Origin: Propionicimonas sp. | GTDB lineage: Bacteria; Actinomycetota; Actinomycetes; Propionibacteriales; Propionibacteriaceae | Reading direction: 5' to 3' | Length of the DNA stretch: 64,000 nt | NCBI RefSeq assembly: GCF_029975155.1 | Contig: NZ_JARKPQ010000108.1 | Span: forward strand, 1 to 64,000 | Shown: positions 7,671-16,632 of the stretch, piece after piece | Layout: every line of letters begins with the position of its first letter | Position numbering within the stretch: the stretch's first letter is position 1 | Made by a program: the position numbers and the translations under genes | The notes under the pieces: model-generated | What the model saw: only the letters and a program-made list of their open reading frames with translations | What the model was told of the DNA's origin: nothing | Database searches by the model: none

Positions 7671-9494
7671 GTGACCACGACATCACTGGACCCGGCCGTC
7701 CCGGCCCCGACCGACCTGGCGGCAGCCCGGACACAGGTCGAACCCGCGCCGCGCCAGGGCCCGGGGATCCTGGCGCTGCTCGCGCCCGTCCGCGGCCCCC
7801 TGCTGGCCGCCATCGCGCTGTACATCGTGTCGTCGCTGGCCGCGGTCGCACCGTTCATCGGAGTGGTCGAACTCGCCCGCACCCTGCTGCCCGCCGCCAC
7901 CGGCGGCGCGGTGGACGCCGACCGGGCCTGGCTGATCGCCTGGCTGGTGGTCGGAGCGCTGGTCGTCCGGGTGGTCACCCAGTTCGCCGCCCTGATGATC
8001 ACCCACCTCGCGGACGCCTCGCTGGGTGCCTCGCTGCGCGCCCGGATCGTCGAGCACCTCCGGGTCGTGCCGCTGGGCTGGTTCGGCGAACACGCGTCCG
8101 GCCGGGTCAAGAAGGCGACCCAGGACGACGTCGGCGCCATGCACCACCTGGTCGCCCACTCGATCACCGACCTGACCGCGGCCGTGTTCGTCCCGCTCGT
8201 GACGATGGCCTACCTGCTGGCGATCGAGTGGCGGATGGCCGCGGTGGCGCTGCTGCCGCTGGTGGTGTCGGTCGCGCTGTATGCGCTGGCGATGGGCGGC
8301 AGCCTCGAGCTCTACCAGCGCTACGACGACTCACTGGCCGAGATCAACGCCGCCACCGTCGAGTACGCCGGCGGCATCGCCGTGGTGAAGGCCTTCGGCC
8401 AGACCGGACGGGCGCACTCGCGGTTCACCCAGACCTGCGAGGAGTTCATCAGGTTCTTCGAAGGCTGGATGCGTCAGGCCGCGAAAGCCGGGACGGCGAT
8501 GGAGATCGCGTCCTCCCCACCGGTCGCCCTGGCGGCCCTGACCGTGACCGCCGTGGCCCTGCTGGCGTCGGGAGTGCCTTTCGAGAACGTCCTGCCCGGA
8601 CTCGTGCTGGGCCTTGGCGTGTCCGCTCCGGTGCTGGCGCTGGGGTTCAGCTTCCAGGAGTTGCGGGAGGCGCAGGAGGCCGCCGGGCACGTCGGTGAGC
8701 TGCTCGCCGTCCCGGCGATGCCGCAGCCGGAGCGGCCGCTGGCGCCGGTGGGGAACACCGTCGACGTCGTCGACGTGACCTTCAGCTACGACGAGGACAC
8801 CGTGGCGCTCGACGGTGTCTCGCTGCACCTGGCGCCCGGCACTGTGACCGCGCTGGTCGGCGCGTCCGGGTCGGGGAAGTCGTCGTTGGCGCGGCTGATC
8901 CCGAGGTTCTACGACCCGCAGCAGGGCGAGGTACAGCTCGGCGGGGCGCCGGTGCGGCGGATCGGTGCGGAGCTGTACTCCCATGTCGGGTTCGTCTTCC
9001 AGGACGACTACCTGTTGCACAGCTCGCTGCGCGACAACATCGCGCTGGGCCGGCCGGCCGCGACGGACGAGGAGGTCCGCGAGGCCGCCCGGGCGGCGCA
9101 GATCGACGAGCGGATCCTGGCCCTGCCGCGAGGCTACGACTCCGTGCTGGGTGCCGACGCCGAGCTCTCCGGCGGCGAGCGGCAGCGGGTGGCGATCGCC
9201 CGGGCCCTGCTCGCGGACACTCCGCTGCTGATCCTGGACGAGGCCACGGCCTTCGCCGACCCCGACTCCGAGGTCGCCATCCAGCACGCGCTCAGCCGGC
9301 TCGTCCGCGGCCGGACACTGCTGGTGATCGCCCACCGGCTGCACACCATCCGCAACGCCGACAACATCGTGGTGCTGTCCGGCGGCCGGATCGTCGAGAC
9401 CGGCAGGCACGCCGAACTGCTCGCCCGCGACGGGGAGTACGCCCGGCTGTGGCGGGCCACCGGGGCCGCCGAGGCGAAGGGGGCCGGCCGATGA
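7671..9494 (+). CDS. ABC transporter, fused permease-ATPase, IrtA/YbtP-like subunit 1
   Basis: A 607-residue half transporter: membrane domain at ~35-330 with six predicted helices, then a nucleotide-binding domain with Walker A GASGSGKSS (~400), signature LSGGERQR, Walker B LLILDEAT and switch IAHRL. GTG 7671 is chosen because AAGGAG stands 5 nt upstream; an earlier start at 7620 lacks a site. It overlaps the next half transporter by ATGA, so the two form a heterodimer. Such pairs, although shaped like exporters, include IrtAB and YbtPQ that import ferric siderophores. The iron box upstream supports an iron role, but no siderophore synthesis or reductase domain is present. Confidence 0.87.
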   Translation: MTTTSLDPAVPAPTDLAAARTQVEPAPRQGPGILALLAPVRGPLLAAIALYIVSSLAAVAPFIGVVELARTLLPAATGGAVDADRAWLIAWLVVGALVVRVVTQFAALMITHLADASLGASLRARIVEHLRVVPLGWFGEHASGRVKKATQDDVGAMHHLVAHSITDLTAAVFVPLVTMAYLLAIEWRMAAVALLPLVVSVALYALAMGGSLELYQRYDDSLAEINAATVEYAGGIAVVKAFGQTGRAHSRFTQTCEEFIRFFEGWMRQAAKAGTAMEIASSPPVALAALTVTAVALLASGVPFENVLPGLVLGLGVSAPVLALGFSFQELREAQEAAGHVGELLAVPAMPQPERPLAPVGNTVDVVDVTFSYDEDTVALDGVSLHLAPGTVTALVGASGSGKSSLARLIPRFYDPQQGEVQLGGAPVRRIGAELYSHVGFVFQDDYLLHSSLRDNIALGRPAATDEEVREAARAAQIDERILALPRGYDSVLGADAELSGGERQRVAIARALLADTPLLILDEATAFADPDSEVAIQHALSRLVRGRTLLVIAHRLHTIRNADNIVVLSGGRIVETGRHAELLARDGEYARLWRATGAAEAKGAGR

Positions 9495-11227
9495 TCCGCG
9501 AACTGCGCTGGCTGCTCGGCGACGGCCGCCGGCTGAACCTGATGATCGGCCTCTCCGTCGTCACGTCGGTGCTGCAGGGCGCGACGTTCGTGCTGCTCGT
9601 GCCGCTGCTGCGCGCGGCGGTCCTCGGCGAGGTGGCCGCCGCCTGGCGGTGGGCCGGCGTCCTGTGCCTGGCCGCGCTGGGCTTCGGCGCCGCCCTGTGG
9701 GCGAGTTCGATCGTCGGTCAGCGCCTCGCCATCGACCTCGGCACGAGCCTCTACGGACGGCTGGGCGACAAGATCGCCCGGCTGCCCCTGGGCGCGGTCG
9801 ACCTCGAACTGACCGGACGGCTGGCGCGGCTCACCAGCAAGGGTGTGATGCAGGTGTCCACCGTGCCCGCGCACCTGATCCGGCCGATCGTGACCTCGGT
9901 CGGCACCCCGGCCACCGTGGTGATCGGCATGGCCCTGATCGACTGGCGGATAGGCCTGACCGCGCTGGTGTGCCTGCCCGTCCTTGCGCTGACCTATGGG
10001 CTCACCGGACGGATCGTCAGCCGCCGCGACCGGGCATGGGCAGGCGCCACGGCGGAGGCGGCCGGCCGGATCGTCGAGTTCGCCCAGGTGCAGCCGGCCC
10101 TGCGCGCCTTCCAGGGCAGCCGGGCGACCAACCAGGAGCTGGAGCGCGCACTGGGCGCCCAGCACCGCACGTACCGGTCGCTGCTGCTGGGCGGAGCGCT
10201 GGGCATGTCCTTCTTCACGCTGTCGGTGCAGGCTGTGGTGACGCTGCTGGTCGTGGTCGGCACCTGGCTCGCGCTGGCCGGCTCGCTGGACGTGCCGCCG
10301 CTGGTCGCGCTGCTCGTGCTGAGCCTTCGGTTCGCCGAGCCGCTGGTGCAGGTCGCCGACCTGGGCTCGTCGTTGCGGGTCTCGGCGAACTCACTGGCGG
10401 AGATGCGCGCGGTGCTGGACGCCGCGGAGCTGCCGGAACCGGACGACCCGGACGCCGCCCCGTGGCCAGTGGACGCGGAGATCTGCCTGCAGGGCGTCGG
10501 GTTCGGCTACGTGCCCGGCACCCCGGTGCTGTCCGAGGTCAGCTTCACCGTCGCTCCGGGCACCACGACCGCGCTGGTCGGCCCGTCGGGCTCGGGCAAG
10601 AGCACGCTGACCAAGCTGATCGCCCGGTTCCACGACGTCGACGCAGGCCGGGTGCTGATCGGCGGGGTGGACGTCCGCGAGCTCGGCACCGCGCACACCA
10701 TGGCGGTGGTGTCGCCGGTGTTCCAGGACGTCTACCTGTTCTCCGGCACCCTGCTGGAGAACATCCGGATGGGCCGGCCGGACGCCGGTGACGACGAGGT
10801 CTTCGCCGCCGCGCGGGCCGCCGAGGTCGACGAGATCGCCGCCCGGCTCGGCAAGGGCTGGAACTCCGAGGTGGGGGAGGGCGGCAGCCTGCTGTCCGGA
10901 GGGGAGCGGCAGCGGGTGTCGATCGCGAGGGCGATCCTGAAGGACGCGCCGATCCTGCTGCTCGACGAGGCGACCAGTGCGCTCGACCCGGTGAACGAAC
11001 AGGCGATCTCGCGTGCGCTGCACCACCTGGAGGGACGGACCAGGCTGGTGATCGCGCACCGGCTGGACACGGTCGTGCACGCCGACCAGATCGTGGTGCT
11101 GACCGCGGACGGCCGGATCGCCGAGATCGGTGACCACGCCGGACTGCTCGCGGCGGACGGACCGTACGCCGCGTTCTGGCGTGCACGCACGGAGGCCGCG
11201 GGATGGGTACTGTCGGGGACGGAGTGA
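9491..11227 (+). CDS. ABC transporter, fused permease-ATPase, IrtB/YbtQ-like subunit 2
   Basis: A 578-residue half transporter and partner of the gene just before it, whose TGA overlaps this ATG. The membrane domain covers ~15-300. The ATPase has Walker A GPSGSGKST (~365), Q loop VFQDVYLFSG, signature LSGGERQR, Walker B ILLLDEAT and switch IAHRL. Both subunits keep complete catalytic motifs. The operon probably ends here or continues into the CDF gene nine nucleotides downstream. The likely substrate is an iron complex because of the shared DtxR-type box, but export of another compound cannot be excluded. Confidence 0.87.
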   Translation: MIRELRWLLGDGRRLNLMIGLSVVTSVLQGATFVLLVPLLRAAVLGEVAAAWRWAGVLCLAALGFGAALWASSIVGQRLAIDLGTSLYGRLGDKIARLPLGAVDLELTGRLARLTSKGVMQVSTVPAHLIRPIVTSVGTPATVVIGMALIDWRIGLTALVCLPVLALTYGLTGRIVSRRDRAWAGATAEAAGRIVEFAQVQPALRAFQGSRATNQELERALGAQHRTYRSLLLGGALGMSFFTLSVQAVVTLLVVVGTWLALAGSLDVPPLVALLVLSLRFAEPLVQVADLGSSLRVSANSLAEMRAVLDAAELPEPDDPDAAPWPVDAEICLQGVGFGYVPGTPVLSEVSFTVAPGTTTALVGPSGSGKSTLTKLIARFHDVDAGRVLIGGVDVRELGTAHTMAVVSPVFQDVYLFSGTLLENIRMGRPDAGDDEVFAAARAAEVDEIAARLGKGWNSEVGEGGSLLSGGERQRVSIARAILKDAPILLLDEATSALDPVNEQAISRALHHLEGRTRLVIAHRLDTVVHADQIVVLTADGRIAEIGDHAGLLAADGPYAAFWRARTEAAGWVLSGTE

Positions 11228-11236
11228 GGTGATGCG

Positions 11237-12157
11237 GTGAGCCACGGTCACGACCACGCGAGCCCGGTGACGGCCACGGGCCGCCATCGCTGGCGCCTGC
11301 AACTGGTGGTGGCGATCACGGCGACGGTGTTCGTCGCCGAGGTGATCGGTGCCCTCGTGTCGAACTCACTGGCACTGCTGGCCGACGCCGCCCACATGCT
11401 CACCGACTCGATGGGGCTGCTGCTGGCCCTGGTGGCGGCGGGCCTCGCGCTGCGCCCGGCCACGAAGCGGCGCACGTTCGGTCTGCAGCGGGCGGAGATC
11501 CTCGCCGCGCTCGCGAACGCCGTCGTGCTGTGCGTGATCGGGATCTCCGTGCTGGTGGGGGCCGTGCAGCGATGGAACAACCCCACCGAGGTGGCCGCCG
11601 GTCCGATGTTCTGGTTCGCGGTCGTCGGCATGCTGGCCAACCTCGTCGGCCTGGCGGTGCTGTGGAGTGGCCGCAGCGAGAGCCTGAACCTGCGTGGCGC
11701 CTTCCTGGAGGTGCTCGCCGACCTGCTCGGCTCGGTCGCCGTGATCGCGGCCGCGGTGCTGATCGGCTTCACGGGCTGGGTGTGGCTGGACTCCGTGGCC
11801 GGCATCGCGATCTTCGTCCTGATCGTGCCGCGGGTGTGGTCCCTGCTGCGGGAGGCGCTCGACGTGCTGCTGGAGGCCACCCCGCCCGGCATCGACCTGG
11901 ACGAGGTGCGCACGCACCTGCTGGAGGTCGACGACGTGATGGGGGTGCACGACCTGCACGCCTGGACGATCACGAGCGGTTCGGCGGTGCTGTCCGCGCA
12001 TGTCGTGGTGTCCGCGGAGTGCCTGAGCGGCGGACGCTCCGACGAGCTGCTCGACCGGTTGTCGAGTTGCCTCGACGAGCACTTCGACCTCGACCACTGC
12101 ACCCTGCAGCTGGAGCCCGAGGCCCATCTGGAACACGAGCACTCCCTCCACGAGTAG
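11237..12157 (+). CDS. Zinc/cation diffusion facilitator (CzcD/ZitB type)
   Basis: A 306-residue antiporter. It has a short His-rich start (SHGHDHA), six membrane segments (~15-215) with the intramembrane motif LLADAAHMLTDS (HxxxD) and second site LEVLADLLGSVAV (~HD/DxxxD equivalent), then a cytoplasmic ferredoxin-like domain ending in HLEHEHSLHE. Family members export Zn(II), Co(II) or Cd(II) in exchange for protons. The GTG start lies 9 nt after the ABC operon, so it may be co-transcribed with it, which would place a zinc exporter under iron control. A 9-bp hairpin begins at its stop codon. Confidence 0.88.
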   Translation: MSHGHDHASPVTATGRHRWRLQLVVAITATVFVAEVIGALVSNSLALLADAAHMLTDSMGLLLALVAAGLALRPATKRRTFGLQRAEILAALANAVVLCVIGISVLVGAVQRWNNPTEVAAGPMFWFAVVGMLANLVGLAVLWSGRSESLNLRGAFLEVLADLLGSVAVIAAAVLIGFTGWVWLDSVAGIAIFVLIVPRVWSLLREALDVLLEATPPGIDLDEVRTHLLEVDDVMGVHDLHAWTITSGSAVLSAHVVVSAECLSGGRSDELLDRLSSCLDEHFDLDHCTLQLEPEAHLEHEHSLHE

Positions 12158-12183
12158 CGGGCGACGGCCGGGCGGTCGCCCGC
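12157..12183 (+). terminator. Possible transcription terminator
   Basis: Perfect 9-bp arms GCGGGCGAC (12157-12165) and GTCGCCCGC (12175-12183) with a 9-nt loop start at the stop codon of the CDF gene. No U-run follows, as is common for actinobacterial terminators. The following 12184-12376 contains no gene. Confidence 0.5.
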
Positions 12184-12376
12184 GCGCGCCACGTCACCCT
12201 GCCGGGGACTGACGTCTGCGGGGGCGCTGTGGTGGGATTGGTGCTGGTCCGCCCCGACCACCAGACCGGCTTGCCCGACGGTGTGCCCCGGGCAGATCCT
12301 TCTCGGCGGCGTCGGGGCCGGCGGTTCGTGGGGCCCGGTCACGGCGCCGAGTTGCCGACCCGACCAGGAGGACTTC

Positions 12377-14791
12377 GTGCGGACGAACCAGCAGCCCGAT
12401 TCGGCGCCGGAGCTGGAGCGGCTGATCGGCGAACGGGAGGCGTTGCGCCGGCGCATGACCGCTCTCGACCTGCAGATCGAGAGGGTCGTATCGGTCCGCC
12501 AGGATGAGCTCGCCCGCCGGCTGGCCGCAGTGGAGGAAGCCGTGGCGCGGCTGTACGGCGGCGCTCCGTCCGCGACACCGTCGTCCGGGTCCGACGGCCC
12601 TGTCGCGACGCGCGGGGCAGGCCTTCCGGCAACGCCCGCTCCTCCCGTACCGGACTCCCCGCCGCCCGCGCAGCCGCTACGGCCCGCACCGGCGGTGACG
12701 CCACCAGTGTCCGTGCGGGTTCCCGCAACGGCCCCGGCGGCCGCTGGGTCCTCCCCGAAGATCGTCGGAGAGCGGGTCACCGTGGACGCGGTGCCGTTCT
12801 GGGCGGGCTCGGACGCCGGCGCGCCCGCCGTCGGCACCGTCCGCCCGGGGACGCGGGTGCTGCTGACCGAAGTGACGTCCGGGCACCGCGTGCAGATCGT
12901 CTTCCAGAACACCCTCGTCTGGGCTGACCCGGCCTGGCTCGGCCCTGTACCGACCGCAGCGCCGACGGCCGCAGCTGTGACGCGGCCCGCGTCTGAGGCG
13001 GCGAGGACACCGGTGTCCGGGCAGGCGAGTGCTGCTCCGGCCCAGCCGGCGCCACCGGCCCAACCCGTCCCGGCGGCCCCACTCGCTGCCCGACCGGTCG
13101 CACCGCCGGCGGCCCCGCCGACCGGGAGGCCGTCGCCGCGGGTCGCGACGCCGGCCTGGCGCCGCCCGGGCTTCATGGCGAAACTGCTGGCCCTGGTCGG
13201 TGCTGGCGTGACGTTGATCGGCGTCGCCTTCCTGCTCGTCCTTGCCGCGCAGTACGGCATGTTCGGTCCGGAGGCCCGGACGATCTCCGCAGCCCTTCTG
13301 GCGGCGGTCCTGATCGCGTTGGCCTTCGTGGTGCGGAGGCGCGACCCGCGCAACGTGGGCGCCCCGATCCTGGCGGCGACCGGCGTCGCGGCCGCGTTCC
13401 TCAGCGTCGTCACGGCCACCGTGATCTACGGCTGGCTGCCGTCGCTGCTCGGCGCAGGCCTGGCAGCCCTGATCGGGCTGGGCGGCATGCTGCTCGCCCG
13501 GCGTTGGGACAACGAGTGGGTGGCCCTCGTCTCCGTCCTGGGCGGGCTGGTCCTCGCTGCCTACATCGGTGAGGCGGACCGGCTGCCCACCGCGATGATG
13601 ATGGTGGTGATGACCGGCGTCACGCTCTGGTTCGAACGGGGGACCGGCTGGCGGATGTTCCCGTTCGCCCGCGTCCTGCCCACCGTGTGGGTGCTCGTCG
13701 GCCTCAGCTGGTCGCTCGGCTCTCTCGACCAGTCGGAGGTGTGGTGGCTGGTCCTCCTGGCAACGGCATTCGCCCTCCTGGGGCTGTTCTCGGCGGTGGT
13801 CGCTCCCGACGAGCCACCGGCTGGACAGGGTATCGCCCTGGGTCTGTTGGTTCCGATGGTCGTACCTGCGGCGATGGCGCCGCGCCTGCTCGACGACCCC
13901 AGGTCCGGCGCCGGGGTGCTCGGCCTGTTGGCCGTGGTCTTCGTCGCGGCCGGGTTCCTGCCGAGGGTGCCCGAGCGGGTGCGCTGGGCCGCGGTCCCGC
14001 TGGGAGCCGGGTTCACGATGCTGGCGGTCCTGACGTTCACCGAGCAGCGCTACCTCGGCATGCTGACGCTCGCCCTGGCCTGTGGGTACCTGGCCGTCGC
14101 CGCCCGCTCGAGGTCGACCGTGAACTTCCTGGTGGGCGGCGTCCTCGCCGTGGTCGGGATCCTGAACTGGTCGCCGTGGTTGTTCACCGTCTTCGACGTG
14201 GAGTCCGCGTCCGCCGCCGGACCCGAGCAGGTGGCGCAGTCGTTGGCGGGCATCGCGGTGGTCGTCCTGGCGACCCTCGCTGCCGTCCGGTGGCTGGGGG
14301 AGATGCGGTCCTGGCTGGTGTACGTGCCGTGGGCGGCGTCGGTGGCGATGGGATCGGTGGCCATGATCCACTCCGGCACCTGGCTCGGCCGACTGGCGGG
14401 CAACGCCACTGCCGGCTTCCAGACAGGACAGGCCGCGACCACGATCGCGTGGATGGCGCTGTGCGTCCTCTTCCTGCAGCGCGGTCTGGCCGCCCGGGCC
14501 GAGGCGGACGTGTGGCTCCATCTGGCGCTGGCCACCGCGGCGCTGGCGGTCGCCAAGCTGTTCCTGTTCGACCTGGGCATGCTGAACGCCATCGCCCGGG
14601 TCGGTGCCTTCCTCGTCGTCGGCCTGCTGCTGCTGTTCGTCGGCACGCGGTACGCCCGAGCCTGGGAGCGGGCGCACGGCGACGGCGATGCGCCCGGACC
14701 GGTGCCGTCCCCGGCCGAGTCGACCGCGGGCGGACCCGAGGGCGACGAGGCACCTCAGGAGAAGCCGGGACGGGACGCCGCGTCCGGGTAG
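12377..14791 (+). CDS. DUF2339-type polytopic membrane protein
   Basis: An 804-residue protein. Residues ~10-55 form a coiled coil (ELERLIGEREALRRRM), followed by a Pro/Ala-rich linker. Residues ~130-195 look like a small SH3-like domain (KIVGERVTVDAVPFW to VWADPAWLG). A second Ala/Pro linker leads to roughly 20 hydrophobic segments from ~270 to 780, and a charged tail. The pattern matches predicted membrane proteins of the DUF2339 family, whose function is unknown; a cell-envelope role is a guess. The GTG at 12377 has AGGAGGA just upstream. The gene stands alone between a hairpin and the sugar-alcohol operon. Confidence 0.75.
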   Translation: MRTNQQPDSAPELERLIGEREALRRRMTALDLQIERVVSVRQDELARRLAAVEEAVARLYGGAPSATPSSGSDGPVATRGAGLPATPAPPVPDSPPPAQPLRPAPAVTPPVSVRVPATAPAAAGSSPKIVGERVTVDAVPFWAGSDAGAPAVGTVRPGTRVLLTEVTSGHRVQIVFQNTLVWADPAWLGPVPTAAPTAAAVTRPASEAARTPVSGQASAAPAQPAPPAQPVPAAPLAARPVAPPAAPPTGRPSPRVATPAWRRPGFMAKLLALVGAGVTLIGVAFLLVLAAQYGMFGPEARTISAALLAAVLIALAFVVRRRDPRNVGAPILAATGVAAAFLSVVTATVIYGWLPSLLGAGLAALIGLGGMLLARRWDNEWVALVSVLGGLVLAAYIGEADRLPTAMMMVVMTGVTLWFERGTGWRMFPFARVLPTVWVLVGLSWSLGSLDQSEVWWLVLLATAFALLGLFSAVVAPDEPPAGQGIALGLLVPMVVPAAMAPRLLDDPRSGAGVLGLLAVVFVAAGFLPRVPERVRWAAVPLGAGFTMLAVLTFTEQRYLGMLTLALACGYLAVAARSRSTVNFLVGGVLAVVGILNWSPWLFTVFDVESASAAGPEQVAQSLAGIAVVVLATLAAVRWLGEMRSWLVYVPWAASVAMGSVAMIHSGTWLGRLAGNATAGFQTGQAATTIAWMALCVLFLQRGLAARAEADVWLHLALATAALAVAKLFLFDLGMLNAIARVGAFLVVGLLLLFVGTRYARAWERAHGDGDAPGPVPSPAESTAGGPEGDEAPQEKPGRDAASG

Positions 14792-14903
14792 GGACGGCCT
14801 GGACGGCTGGTGTCAGGCGGCGACGAGGCCGCGATCACACGCATCCCGGCGAGGACGAGCAGGTCCCACCGATCTGCTGGCCTGCCTCAACGACAAGCTG
14901 AAT

Positions 14904-14943
14904 CCAAGTCATTTCCAAGTTGAGGGTTGTAAATCACTTGGAA
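14904..14943 (+). promoter_or_regulatory. Probable operator of the DeoR-type regulator
   Basis: Three CCAAGT half-sites lie here: 14904-14909 and 14915-14920 in direct orientation, and 14936-14941 inverted (ACTTGG). The last two extend to a perfect inverted repeat TTCCAAGT / ACTTGGAA with a 15-nt spacer. It stands 60 nt before the start of the regulator gene, in a locally AT-rich patch, as expected for the promoter of the eight-gene operon. The remainder of 14792-15002 has nothing else recognised. Confidence 0.6.
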
Positions 14944-15002
14944 GTGCGGCAGGATTGCCGATGTACCGCAGGATCACAGCCCAACGCAGGGAGGTGTTGA
15001 GG

Positions 15003-15788
15003 ATGGACATCGAGGAACGCCAGGACCGGATCGCCCAACTGGTGCGTACGCGGAAGAAGGTCAAGGCCCTCGCCCTGAGCGAGATGTTCGATGTGTCCGT
15101 GGAGACCATCCGCAAGGACCTGCTCGACCTGCAGGACCGCGGCGTGCTGGTCCGCGTCCATGGCGGTGCGCAGGTGCGCCCCGGCGGCCAGGAGAGCGCG
15201 TACGAGCGTCGCCGCTCGGTGAACACGGCGGCCAAGGAGGCCATCGCCGCCCTCGCCGCGCACACGCTGGAGGACGGCGCGACCGTCTACCTCGACTACG
15301 GCACCACCACCTACGCGCTGGCGGTGGCGCTCGTCTCCGCCAACCGCCGGCTGACGGTGTTCACCAACGCCCTGCCGATCGCGAACCTGCTCGCGCAGAG
15401 CGAGACCATCGAGACCGTCGTGCTGGGCGGGCTGCTGCGGCGCAACGAGCGCTCGCTGTACGGCCCCCTTGCCGAGCAGGCTCTGGGATCGATCTACCTC
15501 GACGCCGGCTTCTTCGGCTGCGCCGGCCTCCACGCCCGTGCCGGGGTGACCAACCACCACGGCATGGAAGGCGCCACCTCGCGCCTGGCGATGTCCCACT
15601 GCCGCAACGTCATCGTCCTCGCGGACGGCGACAAGCTCGACGTGATCGCCACCAACAAGATCGCCGACCTCGACCAGATCGACATGTTGTTCACCAATGC
15701 CACGCCGAGTCCGGAGCTCGACGAGGCGCTGGAGGCGGCTGAGGTCGCGGTCGTCACCACCGAGGAGCAGACTGATGGACTTTCATGA
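15003..15788 (+). CDS. DeoR-family transcriptional repressor of the sugar-alcohol operon
   Basis: A 261-residue regulator: N-terminal HTH_DeoR (RQDRIAQLVRTRKKVKALALSEMF..SVETIRKDLLDL, residues ~5-55) and a C-terminal DeoR sensor domain with the phosphosugar-binding features DYGTTTYALA, TNALPIA and GGLLRRNERSLYGP. ATG 15003 follows GGGAGG by 8 nt. It overlaps the EIIA gene by 14 nt and is the first gene of the operon, so it is co-transcribed with the genes it probably controls. The effector is likely a phosphorylated intermediate such as tagatose-6-phosphate or galactitol-1-phosphate; this is inferred from the pathway. Confidence 0.87.
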   Translation: MDIEERQDRIAQLVRTRKKVKALALSEMFDVSVETIRKDLLDLQDRGVLVRVHGGAQVRPGGQESAYERRRSVNTAAKEAIAALAAHTLEDGATVYLDYGTTTYALAVALVSANRRLTVFTNALPIANLLAQSETIETVVLGGLLRRNERSLYGPLAEQALGSIYLDAGFFGCAGLHARAGVTNHHGMEGATSRLAMSHCRNVIVLADGDKLDVIATNKIADLDQIDMLFTNATPSPELDEALEAAEVAVVTTEEQTDGLS

Positions 15789-16245
15789 AGAACTGATGTT
15801 CCCCCAGCTGGACGTCACCGACCGCGACGCGCTGCTGGAGACGCTGGGCGCTGCGGTCACCGGGCTCGGCCTGGCCGAGCCCGGCTACGCCACCGCGCTG
15901 AAGGAGCGCGAACTCGAGTTCCCGACCGGACTCCCGATCTGCGGCGGGGTGGCGATCCCGCACACGTCCGCGGACCACGTCAGCGGCAACACCATCGCTG
16001 CCGCGTCGCTGGCACGGCCGGTCACCTTCTTCGAGATGGGTGGTGACGAGGACTCCGAGGTCGTCGTCTCCACCGTCCTCCTGCTGGTGTTCGCCGACGC
16101 GGCACAGCACGTCCCCCTGCTCTCCCGGATCGTCAGCTGCATCCAGGACGAGAACTTCATCCGTTCGATCACGGACGCCGAGGACCCGGCCGCCATGGTG
16201 CGTGTCCTCGCAGAGGCGTTCCCTCCCGACCACCCGACCACCTGA
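15775..16245 (+). CDS. gatA: PTS EIIA component, galactitol/fructose type
   Basis: A 156-residue cytoplasmic phosphocarrier of the PTS EIIA-2 fold. The phosphorylated histidine is His63 in GGVAIPHTSADH, placed as in enteric GatA. It receives the phosphate from HPr and hands it to the EIIB encoded next. The ATG at 15775 lies within the end of the regulator gene, so translation is coupled. The gene order EIIA-EIIB-EIIC and the character of EIIC argue for a galactitol-type system instead of fructose. Confidence 0.88.
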   Translation: MDFHEELMFPQLDVTDRDALLETLGAAVTGLGLAEPGYATALKERELEFPTGLPICGGVAIPHTSADHVSGNTIAAASLARPVTFFEMGGDEDSEVVVSTVLLLVFADAAQHVPLLSRIVSCIQDENFIRSITDAEDPAAMVRVLAEAFPPDHPTT

Positions 16246-16279
16246 AATCCCGAGAAGAACGAGTAGAGAAGGAATCACA

Positions 16280-16558
16280 ATGAAGCGAATCCTCGTGGCC
16301 TGCGGCGGCGCCGTCGCCACATCCACCGTGGCCGCGGACCGCGTCCGCGACCTGTGCAAGAAGAACGGCATCCAGGTCGATGTCCAGCAGTGCCGGATCA
16401 GCGAGCTCGCCAGCCGCGCCGACCAGGTCGACCTGATCATCACCACGGCGAAGGTGAGCCGCGACTACGGCGTGCCGGTCATCCACGGCATCGCGTTCGT
16501 GTCCGGCATCAACATCGAGCAGACCGAGGCCAAGATCCTCGACATCCTCAAGGGCTGA
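16280..16558 (+). CDS. gatB: PTS EIIB component, galactitol type
   Basis: A 92-residue EIIB domain. It opens with MKRILVACGGAVATSTVA, in which Cys8 is the phosphorylated residue in the P-loop. The rest (IITTAKVSRDYGVPVIHG) fits the GatB fold. AGAAGGA lies 8 nt before the ATG. It transfers phosphate from EIIA His63 to the sugar alcohol carried by EIIC. A stem-loop follows before the EIIC gene. Confidence 0.88.
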   Translation: MKRILVACGGAVATSTVAADRVRDLCKKNGIQVDVQQCRISELASRADQVDLIITTAKVSRDYGVPVIHGIAFVSGINIEQTEAKILDILKG

Positions 16559-16569
16559 GCGCCCGAAGC

Positions 16570-16603
16570 GGGGTGCCGCCTCCGTGCAGGGAGGCAACAC
16601 CCC
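16570..16603 (+). promoter_or_regulatory. Intercistronic stem-loop between EIIB and EIIC genes
   Basis: GGGGTG (16570-16575) and GCCTCC (16578-16583) pair with GGAGGC (16590-16595) and CACCCC (16598-16603), giving a 12-bp stem with one symmetric internal loop. It sits inside the operon, so it more probably adjusts mRNA stability or the ratio of EIIC to EIIB than ends transcription. Confidence 0.55.
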
Positions 16604-16632
16604 TTGTCATCCTCGGAAAGGACAAGACCATT

